This document shows positions 57,306-64,000 of a stretch of DNA of 64,000 bases, piece by piece (position 1 is the first letter of the stretch; the number at the start of each line of letters is the position of its first letter). The notes beneath the pieces were generated by a model. It had not been told where the DNA came from, did no database searches, and saw nothing but the letters and a program-made list of their open reading frames with translations. A program made the translations under genes and the position numbers. Origin of the DNA: Dyadobacter sp. 3J3 (GTDB taxonomy: Bacteria > Bacteroidota > Bacteroidia > Cytophagales > Spirosomataceae); contig NZ_VTOL01000005.1 of NCBI RefSeq assembly GCF_009801115.1, positions 106,206 to 170,205 on the forward strand. The letters run 5' to 3'.

Positions 57306-58421
57306 ATGAAAGAAAATTCTACTTCGCACCGGTTGCTGTCTTTGGATACGCTGCGCGGGTTTGACATGTTTTGGATTTCCGGTGGCGAAGATATCTTTGC
57401 TGTTTTAGCCAAAGTTACCGGCTGGTCCTGGGCAGTACTTATTGCACACCAGCTTACGCATCCTGACTGGAATGGTTTTCGTGCCTATGATTTAATCTTC
57501 CCGACTTTTCTTTTTATGGCTGGCGTATCAACTCCTTTTTCATTGGGAAGCCGTTTGGAAAAAGGGGTGCCAGCATCAGATTTGATCCGTAAAGTAATCC
57601 AAAGAGGTCTGATTCTTGTGTTTTTGGGGGTCATTTATAACAACGGAATTTTTCATACAGAGTGGCATAATATGCGCTATCCAAGTGTGTTGGGCCGTAT
57701 TGGCTTGGCGGGAATGTTTGCGCAGATTATTTATTTATACACCGGAAAAACAAGTCGCTGGATCTGGTTTGCAGGATTATTATTAGGCTATTGGGCTTTT
57801 ATGATGTATTTCCCGGTTCCCGGATGCGAAGCCGGATTGATGACGATGGAGTGTAATCCTGCCAGTTATTTTGACCGTATGATTCTTCCGGGACGTTTAC
57901 ACTTGAAAATTCATGATCCGGAAGGTTTGGTTTCTACAATTCCTGCTATTGCAACAGGTTTGATGGGAATATTTTCCGGTGAAATTTTACGGACAGATCC
58001 TACGAAACTCTCTCAAAACAAAAAAGTACTTTATCTGATAGCTGGCGGTGTTGTAAGTTTAATTATCTCTCAACTTTGGGATATTGTATTTCCAATCAAT
58101 AAGAATTTGTGGACGAGTTCGTTTGTGCTGTGCGCGGGCGGATGTAGTGTATTGTTGCTCGCATTTTTCTACTGGATCGTAGATGTGTTGAATTATCGTC
58201 GCTGGACATTCTTTTTCGTAGTAATTGGAATGAACTCGATCGTGATTTATATGGTCGGCCGTTATATTGATTTTGAATATACAGCAGAAGCACTATTCGG
58301 TGGACTATTGGATTTCTTCCCCGAACCTGTACAAGCCGTTGGTGGTGTTCTTGCATTTATAGGCGTACAATGGGCGTTCATGTATTTGTTATGGAGAAAT
58401 AAATTATTTTTAAAGGTGTAG
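57306..58421 (+). CDS. DUF5009/NAGS-type membrane acyltransferase
   Basis: A 371-residue polytopic protein of about ten helices. It opens with HRLLSLDTLRGFDMFWISGGEDIF and HPDWNGFRAYDLIFPTFLFMAGVSTPFS, matching DUF5009 / heparan-alpha-glucosaminide N-acetyltransferase-like proteins. The family moves acetyl groups across the membrane onto glycans. It may serve cell-wall or exopolysaccharide modification; the true acceptor is unknown. Confidence 0.83.
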   Translation: MKENSTSHRLLSLDTLRGFDMFWISGGEDIFAVLAKVTGWSWAVLIAHQLTHPDWNGFRAYDLIFPTFLFMAGVSTPFSLGSRLEKGVPASDLIRKVIQRGLILVFLGVIYNNGIFHTEWHNMRYPSVLGRIGLAGMFAQIIYLYTGKTSRWIWFAGLLLGYWAFMMYFPVPGCEAGLMTMECNPASYFDRMILPGRLHLKIHDPEGLVSTIPAIATGLMGIFSGEILRTDPTKLSQNKKVLYLIAGGVVSLIISQLWDIVFPINKNLWTSSFVLCAGGCSVLLLAFFYWIVDVLNYRRWTFFFVVIGMNSIVIYMVGRYIDFEYTAEALFGGLLDFFPEPVQAVGGVLAFIGVQWAFMYLLWRNKLFLKV

Positions 58422-58422
58422 G

Positions 58423-58442
58423 GGCGACCCTCGTGGTCGCCC
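58423..58442. repeat. REP-like palindrome GGGCGACC-CTCGT-GGTCGCCC
   Basis: An 8-bp perfect inverted repeat right after the acyltransferase stop. Such GGGCGACC...GGTCGCCC elements are widespread in many bacterial genomes as intergenic palindromes. Confidence 0.65.
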
Positions 58443-58446
58443 AAAG

Positions 58447-58528
58447 AACTATCCGGAAATTCGCCCAAAAACTATCCGGGAATTCGACAGAAAACTATCC
58501 GGAAATTCGACAGAATTTCCGGATAGTT
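58447..58528. repeat. Three 23-bp tandem repeats ending in an inverted copy
   Basis: Units beginning AACTATCCGG(A/G)AATTCG start at 58447, 58470 and 58493 (period 23 bp). The third is followed at 58514 by its own inverted copy, AATTTCCGGATAGTT, giving a 15-bp hairpin then AAAAAG. The remaining gene-free sequence to 58640 is purine-rich with loosely repeated GGAGATCGGG/GAAGATCGGG phrases. Confidence 0.85.
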
Positions 58529-58640
58529 AAAAAGAATTCCAGATATTTACCGAAAAGTAAAAGGAGATCAGGCTTATAGCGTGAAGGAGATCGGGATTAT
58601 AAGCTTGAAGAAGATCGGGGGGAAAAGGGTAACCACAAGG

Positions 58641-58749
58641 GATTACCCCAACGATTACCCCAACGATTAATCTAACGATTACCCCAACGATTACTCTAAC
58701 GATTACCCCCGATGATCGCCCGAACGATTATCCGGAAGTTCCCCGAACG
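58641..58749. repeat. 12-bp tandem repeat GATTACCCCAAC
   Basis: Five units of GATTA(C/A)(C/T)C(C/T)AAC run without gaps from 58641 to 58700. The repeat then degrades (GATTACCCCCGA, GATCGCCCGAAC, GATTATCCGGAA) until about 58749, immediately upstream of gldA (ATG 58765). Only A at position 6 and T at positions 7 and 9 vary in some units. Confidence 0.88.
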
Positions 58750-58764
58750 AAAAAAAACTAAGAA

Positions 58765-59472
58765 ATGTCAATTCAGGTAACGAATCTTACAAAAGTATAC
58801 GGAACGCAGCGAGCGGTGGACGGGATTTCCTTTTCCCTGAAGCCCGGAGAAATTGTTGGTTTTCTTGGTCCAAACGGCGCAGGAAAATCTACAACCATGA
58901 AGATTCTTACGGGTTATTTGAACTCCACTTCGGGAACAGCAACCGTTGCAGACTTTGATGTTCAACAACAAGCTATGCCCGCACGCCGTGCTATAGGGTA
59001 TTTACCAGAGCACAATCCATTATACCTTGATATGTACGTTCGCGAATTTCTTCTTTTTTCGGGAAAACTATATGGAATGCGTGGTTCAGTTTTAAAATCA
59101 CGTGTGGATGAAATGATCAATCTTTGTGGTTTAGAAGTTGAAAAACGGAAAAAAATCGGTCAGCTTTCCAAAGGATATCGTCAGCGTGTCGGCTTAGCCC
59201 AATCTTTCCTGCACGATCCGGCGGTACTTATTCTGGATGAACCTACAACAGGTCTTGATCCAAACCAGATCCAGGAAATCAGAGAATTGATCCGCACAGC
59301 CGGACACAATAAAACCGTCCTTTTTTCAACGCATATTATGCAGGAAGTGGAAGCACTATGCGACCGCGTGATTATCATAAACAAAGGCCGTGTAGTAAGT
59401 GACAGCTCGCTTGAAGTATTAAGGCAATCAGGAAAGTCACTGGAAGAGACTTTTAGAAATTTGACCGTCTAA
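58765..59472 (+). CDS. gldA: ABC transporter ATP-binding protein, GldA-like
   Basis: A 235-residue ABC ATPase. Walker A is GPNGAGKST, the signature is LSKGYRQRVGLAQ, Walker B is AVLILDEPTTGLDP, and the H-loop is FSTHIMQEVEAL. The segment YLPEHNPLYLDMYVREFL strongly recalls GldA, the gliding-motility ATPase of the GldAFG transporter. GldA proteins are usually about 300 residues; here the C-terminal ~60 residues are missing and the protein ends LEETFRNLTV. No membrane partners (GldF/G) are adjacent. The tandem 12-bp repeats lie right before its start. Confidence 0.85.
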   Translation: MSIQVTNLTKVYGTQRAVDGISFSLKPGEIVGFLGPNGAGKSTTMKILTGYLNSTSGTATVADFDVQQQAMPARRAIGYLPEHNPLYLDMYVREFLLFSGKLYGMRGSVLKSRVDEMINLCGLEVEKRKKIGQLSKGYRQRVGLAQSFLHDPAVLILDEPTTGLDPNQIQEIRELIRTAGHNKTVLFSTHIMQEVEALCDRVIIINKGRVVSDSSLEVLRQSGKSLEETFRNLTV

Positions 59473-59527
59473 TGTTTTTGTTATTAATTTTTAATAGTGA
59501 AATTAGCAACAGTCTGATAATGAGCCA

Positions 59528-59565
59528 CCAGCTAAAAGCCAACGGCCATAAGCTAACAGCTAAAC
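59528..59565. repeat. Short degenerate AGCTAA-type repeat
   Basis: Loosely repeated phrases AGCTAAAAGCCAACGGCCATAAGCTAACAGCTAA, a low-complexity intergenic repeat between gldA and the GH3 gene. The rest of this 235-bp gap shows no feature I can support. Confidence 0.55.
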
Positions 59566-59707
59566 ATTAGAATTGCCTTAAAACTATGAAAAAGCGGATT
59601 TTTTGCGGTTCATAATTGTTGTTGATATAAATAAAGAAAGAAAAATTTGACTCAACGACCTTAAATATTTTGAATAATACTTCCTTATAAAGATTGGGAT
59701 AATAGAG

Positions 59708-62700
59708 ATGGAAAAAAGGTTGGGAAGCCGTATTCGGGTAGTTGCAGGTATTTTAATTTTGGTCTTTTTTGGTTCTGTATCCGTTGCCTGGAAGTTAATC
59801 CAGACCAGGGAAACCTATGCCGAAATCGAAAAACCTGTTGTAGAAAAGAAACTGTTTAGAGCTCCGAAAAGGCGTGCTGAGCCGGTAATAGTTTTGCCTG
59901 AAAATCAGTGGGTCGACAGTACATTGAAATCGCTTTCGCTTGAAGAAAAAATTGGACAGCTTTTTATGGTTGCTACTTTTTCGAACAGGGAAGAGGCAAA
60001 TACGCGCTATATTGATAAACTCATTGACGATTTTCATTTAGGCGGATTGATCTTTTTTCAGGGCGGTCCGGTTCGTCAGGCTCAGTTGACAAATCATTAT
60101 CAGGCACATTCAAAAGTTCCTCTTTTTATCGGGATTGATGGTGAATGGGGTTTGGGGATGCGTTTGGATAGTACCATTTCTTTTCCAAAACAAATGGTTT
60201 TAGGAGCGATTCAGGATGATGAGCTGGTTTATCGAATGGGTAGTGACATTGCCCAACAGTGCCGTCGTCTGGGAATTCAGATAAATTTTGCGCCTGTTTC
60301 TGATATTAATAGTAATCCTAAAAATCCTGTCATCGGGATACGTTCTTTTGGTGAGGACCGTGAAAATGTAACGCGGAAAGCGGTTGCCTATATGAAAGGG
60401 TTGCAGCATAATGGCATTATCGCCACAGCCAAGCATTTTCCGGGGCATGGTGATACTGATGCTGATTCGCATTTTACGCTGCCGGTTTTAACACATTCGG
60501 CAGACCAGTTAGATAATATTGACCTGTATCCTTACAAACAACTTATAGCGGATAGTTTGATGGGTGTTTTGAGCGGGCACTTATTTATTCCGGCTTTGGA
60601 TAATTCGCCACAGCTTGCCAGTTCATTGTCTGAAAAAGTTATTACCGGTTTATTGAAAAACCAGATGGGTTTTCGTGGACTTGTTTTTACGGATGCGATG
60701 AATATGCGCGGCGTTTTGAAAACTGGTCGTGCTGCTGAGGTAAATCTGAAAGCACTCATTGCGGGGAATGATGTTTTATTATATCCTGAAAATGTAGCAG
60801 AAACGATTACTAAAATAAAAGATGCGCTTAATCAGGGAACGATCACTCAGAAGTTTCTGGATGATAAGGTTAAACGGATTTTACAAGCCAAATACTGGTC
60901 AGGTTTAGGTCAATATAAACCTGTTGATATCAATAATTTGTATTCAGACCTTAACAAAGAAGAAAGCAAGGAATTGTACCGCGAATTATCAGAAGCCTCC
61001 GTTACGGTTGTTCGGAATGACAATAATATTTTACCGATCACGTCCATTACCGCACAGACCATGGCGTCTGTTCTAATCGGTGAGGGAAGCACTTCTGTTT
61101 TCCAGAAAATGCTGTCAACGTATAAGCCTATCAGGCCTTATGCCTTCCTGTCGGATCCGTCTCAGGAGGAAATTTTGCAAATGCTTAGTTACCTGCAAAC
61201 GTATGAAACGGTTGTGGTTGGAGTAACCGGGATTTCATCAAATCCAAAGTATAATTATGGGATTTCAACGGGTACTGCCGAGTTTGTAAAACAATTAAAA
61301 CAAAGTGGTAAAAAAGTTATTTTATGTTTGTTCGGCAGTCCATACAGTATTCAGTTTTTCCCTGAAACAGATGCATTGATCTGTGCAAACCAGGATGGTT
61401 TGGATCAGCAGGAAATTGTTCCGCAGATTATTTTTGGCGCGCTGGCTTCAAAAGGAAAGTTGCCGGTTTCTGTTCTTTCCTACAAAGCCGGAGATGGAAT
61501 TGAAACTGAGGCTTTGAACCGGATCAGCTTCGGCACACCCGAAAGTGTTGGAATGAATGCGGGTATGTTACAAAAAATTGACGGCATTGCGAATGCGGCT
61601 ATAACGGATCATGTATTTCCGGGTTGTCAGGTTGTGGTGGCGCGAAGAGGAAAAATTATATATGATAAATCTTTTGGAGGATTAAACTACCGTACGCCGG
61701 AACGTGTAACTTCTGAAACGATTTACGATGTCGCTTCTGTGACAAAAGTAGCCGCGACTTTGCAGTCTTTAATGTTACTTTATGATCGTAAACTCATTGA
61801 TCTGGATGAAAGAGCTTCTCATTACTTACCAGAATTGATTGGTACCAATAAACAAAATTTCACCATTCGTGATTTGTTGATGCACCGTTCCGGATTGGTT
61901 TCTTTTTATCCGACGCTATGGGACAGGACAAAAACAAGTGCCGGAGGTTTACTACCTGAATATTATAGTTCGAAACCGGATAGTGTTTATAATCTTCAGG
62001 TGGCTCCAAAACTTTTCGCAAAACCTGCTTTGCGGGATTCTGTCTGGAAATGGGTTGTGAAATCTCCCATGAATAATTCAAAAGATAAAACGGGCAAATA
62101 CGGTTATGTATACAGTGACCTGGGTTTTCTGACTTTGCAAAAAGTGATTGAGAAAATAACCGGACAGCCGCTAAACATTTTCGTGGCTGCCAATATCTAT
62201 GAACCGCTGGGATTGCCTTACACAGGCTTTGATCCACTGCATCATTTTTCGGAAAAACAAATTGCACCTACAGAACAGGATTACCGTTTCCGGAGCCAGT
62301 TGATTCAGGGAACGGTTCATGACCAGATGGGAGCGGTGCAAGGTGGGGTTTCCGGACATGCGGGCCTGTTTTCTACCGCGACTGATCTGGCGGTGTTGAT
62401 GCAAATGAATTTATGGAAAGGTAATTACGGCGGCAGACAGTTTTTTGCTCCGGGTACCGTTCCGCTTTTTTCCAGAATGTATGATGAAGCGCATCACAGA
62501 GGTTTAGGATGGGATAAAGCACCATCGGATGGAAACAGCGCTTATGTTTCTGCTCAGGCGTCGGTAAATTCGTTTGGACATACAGGTTTTACAGGAGCGA
62601 TTGTCTGGATGGATCCGGATGAAGATCTGCTTTTTGTCTTTTTGTCAAACCGTATTCACCCCGATGCTGAAAACAACAGTATTACCACGCAGCGCACCCG

Positions 62701-62761
62701 CAGGAAAATTCACGATGTAGTATATATGTCACTTCTGGAACGTAAAAGCATTCTTCGTTAA
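59708..62761 (+). CDS. Fusion of GH3 beta-N-acetylglucosaminidase and beta-lactamase-like serine hydrolase
   Basis: A 1017-residue protein with an N-terminal membrane anchor or signal (residues ~9-28). Residues ~60-390 are a GH3 domain of NagZ type: IGIDGEWGLGMR, AKHFPGHGDTDADSH (histidine-aspartate dyad) and the nucleophile in VFTDAMNMRGV. Residues ~400-600 form the second GH3 lobe. Residues ~625-1000 are a PF00144-type domain with nucleophile SVTK (SVTKVAATLQ), YSDLG and HTGFTGA. NagZ-type enzymes recycle peptidoglycan; fusion with a penicillin-binding-type domain suggests extracytoplasmic wall processing. Such fusions occur in Bacteroidota. Start ATG 59708. Confidence 0.9.
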   Translation: MEKRLGSRIRVVAGILILVFFGSVSVAWKLIQTRETYAEIEKPVVEKKLFRAPKRRAEPVIVLPENQWVDSTLKSLSLEEKIGQLFMVATFSNREEANTRYIDKLIDDFHLGGLIFFQGGPVRQAQLTNHYQAHSKVPLFIGIDGEWGLGMRLDSTISFPKQMVLGAIQDDELVYRMGSDIAQQCRRLGIQINFAPVSDINSNPKNPVIGIRSFGEDRENVTRKAVAYMKGLQHNGIIATAKHFPGHGDTDADSHFTLPVLTHSADQLDNIDLYPYKQLIADSLMGVLSGHLFIPALDNSPQLASSLSEKVITGLLKNQMGFRGLVFTDAMNMRGVLKTGRAAEVNLKALIAGNDVLLYPENVAETITKIKDALNQGTITQKFLDDKVKRILQAKYWSGLGQYKPVDINNLYSDLNKEESKELYRELSEASVTVVRNDNNILPITSITAQTMASVLIGEGSTSVFQKMLSTYKPIRPYAFLSDPSQEEILQMLSYLQTYETVVVGVTGISSNPKYNYGISTGTAEFVKQLKQSGKKVILCLFGSPYSIQFFPETDALICANQDGLDQQEIVPQIIFGALASKGKLPVSVLSYKAGDGIETEALNRISFGTPESVGMNAGMLQKIDGIANAAITDHVFPGCQVVVARRGKIIYDKSFGGLNYRTPERVTSETIYDVASVTKVAATLQSLMLLYDRKLIDLDERASHYLPELIGTNKQNFTIRDLLMHRSGLVSFYPTLWDRTKTSAGGLLPEYYSSKPDSVYNLQVAPKLFAKPALRDSVWKWVVKSPMNNSKDKTGKYGYVYSDLGFLTLQKVIEKITGQPLNIFVAANIYEPLGLPYTGFDPLHHFSEKQIAPTEQDYRFRSQLIQGTVHDQMGAVQGGVSGHAGLFSTATDLAVLMQMNLWKGNYGGRQFFAPGTVPLFSRMYDEAHHRGLGWDKAPSDGNSAYVSAQASVNSFGHTGFTGAIVWMDPDEDLLFVFLSNRIHPDAENNSITTQRTRRKIHDVVYMSLLERKSILR

Positions 62762-62841
62762 TTCATAAGAAATGTATTTGAAAAATATCTCTAACTTTAC
62801 CTTTCATTAAGGGGTAAGTAGAAAGATATTAAGATAGATAC

Positions 62842-64000
62842 ATGAAAAAAACATTTATTAGAAAAGGAATTTTTGCATGCATTGCCGCTATTGTAGGGAT
62901 AGCTTCTTCATTTGCGCAGACTGCCATTACTACCGGTGCTATTAATCCAGCCTCAGTTTGCGTTGGCGCATCTGTAACAGTCGCTTATACTGCAACTGGT
63001 ACCGTTACGGCCGGGACTATTTTTTCGGCTGAATTGTCTGATGAAACTGGTGTATTTCCTGCAACGCCAAATGTTATTGGAACTGGAACAACTTCCCCAT
63101 TGAATGGAGTTATCCCAGTAGCTTCTACTGCCGGGAGTGCATATAAAATCAGAGTCACAACAAGTATACCGGCTGTCGTTGGTGATCCAAGTTCGGCTTT
63201 TACTGTTAATGCAATTCCAGGAGCTCCGGTAGTAGCTAGTCCTGTCAATTATTCGGTTGGCGATGCAGCAACTGCTTTACCATCCGCAGCTGGTTATTTA
63301 TGGTATAATGCAGCTTCTGGTGGAACTGGATCTGCAACTGCACCAACACCAAGTACTGCTACTGCTGGAACGAAATCATATTTTGTAAGTCGGAAAGTGG
63401 GTGATTGTGAAGGTCCTCGTTCAGAGATAGTTGTAAATGTAGTTTGCGTAGCACCTGCAACTCCTGTTGTGGTTTCTCCTGTTAGTTATATTCAAAATGC
63501 GGCACCGGTAGCTCTATCAGCAACGGCATTATCGGGTGCTACTTTAAACTGGTATGGAACCAGCGCAACGGGTGGAACAGCTTCTGCAACCGCACCTGTA
63601 CCTTCCACTTCCGCTGTCGGAACAACAACTTATTATGTAAGCCAAAGTGTAGGAACTTGTGAAAGTCCCCGTTCAGCGATAGTTGTAAATGTGGCTGCTG
63701 CACCATGTACAACACCCGCCGCTCCGGTTGTAACAACGCCTGTAAATGTAACAGTCGGTCAGAGTGCAACTTTAACAGCAACCGCTATTTCCGGCGCCAC
63801 TTTAAACTGGTATGGAACAAGTATAACAGGCGGAACAGCATCTGCCACCGCACCAGCAGTTTCGACTGCGACGGTTGGTAGTACAACTTATTATGTTAGC
63901 CAAAGTGTAGGAACTTGTGAAAGTCCCCGTTCAGCGATAGTCGTAAATGTGGCTGCTGCACCATGTACAACACCCGCCGCTCCGGTTGTAACAACGCCTG
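62842..64000 (+). CDS. Secreted Ig-like repeat protein (right edge truncated)
   Basis: An open frame from ATG 62842 to the end of the window with no stop, so the C-terminus is outside. It begins with a signal peptide (MKKTFIRKGIFACIAAIVGIASSFAQ, cleaved near FAQ). It then carries repeated Ig-like domains with the pattern LWYNAASGGTGSATAP / LNWYGTSATGGTASATAP and YYVSQSVGTCESPRSAIVVNV, as in the Ig-like domains of Bacteroidota surface proteins exported by type IX secretion. A T9SS domain is expected downstream. Adhesion is the usual role of such repeats; inferred. Confidence 0.85.
   Translation, partial: MKKTFIRKGIFACIAAIVGIASSFAQTAITTGAINPASVCVGASVTVAYTATGTVTAGTIFSAELSDETGVFPATPNVIGTGTTSPLNGVIPVASTAGSAYKIRVTTSIPAVVGDPSSAFTVNAIPGAPVVASPVNYSVGDAATALPSAAGYLWYNAASGGTGSATAPTPSTATAGTKSYFVSRKVGDCEGPRSEIVVNVVCVAPATPVVVSPVSYIQNAAPVALSATALSGATLNWYGTSATGGTASATAPVPSTSAVGTTTYYVSQSVGTCESPRSAIVVNVAAAPCTTPAAPVVTTPVNVTVGQSATLTATAISGATLNWYGTSITGGTASATAPAVSTATVGSTTYYVSQSVGTCESPRSAIVVNVAAAPCTTPAAPVVTTP
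63510..64000 (+). repeat. 258-bp near-identical repeats in the Ig-like gene
   Basis: The second and third Ig-like units are almost identical in DNA (offset 258 bp, 86 residues). For example GCCAAAGTGTAGGAACTTGT begins at 63641 and again at 63899, and the following ~100 bp match with one base change. The array runs off the right edge. Confidence 0.85.

Noticed and set aside
58447..58749. CRISPR array from the 23-bp and 12-bp repeats
   Set aside because: The units are tandem with no unique spacers, and no cas genes are present.
63510..64000. CRISPR-like periodic repeat at the right edge
   Set aside because: The 258-bp period stays in frame and encodes Ig-like domains.

Overview
The window looks like the chromosome of a Bacteroidota member of the order Cytophagales, possibly Dyadobacter or a close relative. 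The reasons are: alternative complex III genes joined to a caa3-type oxidase operon; a gliding-motility/type IX secretion C-terminal domain; a GldA-like ATPase; promoters of the form TTG-N20-TAnnTTTG; few Shine-Dalgarno sequences; and several small dispersed palindromic repeats. The genus is an inference; no 16S gene is present.

Layout. 1-13.8 kb: a dense co-directional respiratory operon, actB (cut by the left edge)-actC-actD-actE-actF-coxB-coxA-ctaA-ctaB-two subunit III genes-subunit IV-Sco-like-DUF420-small CxxC membrane protein, closed by a terminator. It encodes a quinol-oxidising complex, the cytochrome oxidase it feeds, and heme A assembly factors. 14-20.9 kb: a GH106-like glycosidase; a 366-bp direct repeat carrying a decayed copy of the murI tail; murI; and an ECF sigma factor followed by a one-TM protein and an outer-membrane barrel protein. 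21.0-34.8 kb: the conserved translation/transcription block, tRNA-Tyr, -Gly, -Thr, tuf, tRNA-Trp, secE, nusG, rplKAJL, rpoB and rpoC.

34.8-42.9 kb: DUF3467 protein, glutaminyl-peptide cyclotransferase lipoprotein, endonuclease V, GH43 enzyme, a TetR regulator with its own palindromic operators, small membrane and DUF2958-like proteins, and a large secreted protein with a T9SS sorting domain. 43.0-46.9 kb: a compact candidate defence locus, with a DndC-like sulfurtransferase, an HNH nuclease whose N-terminus resembles a phosphorothioate-DNA-binding domain, a small coiled-coil protein, and a convergent DndA/IscS-like cysteine desulfurase. No dndB, dndD, dndE, sspB or sspC is visible. This is the most promising novel system in the window.

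46.9-64 kb: tRNA-Pro and tRNA-Arg, enoyl-CoA hydratase, a PAP2-like membrane protein, asnS, a methyltransferase, a penicillin-binding/beta-lactamase-like hydrolase, an isolated nuoL-nuoM pair, a small lipoprotein, a DUF5009-type acyltransferase, a block of unusual 23-bp and 12-bp tandem repeats, gldA, a GH3 plus beta-lactamase fusion, and the start of a secreted Ig-like repeat protein that runs off the right edge.

All calls come from reading the sequence and from remembered family features. No database search was run. Start codons were corrected where an upstream TTG/GTG is less likely than a downstream ATG.
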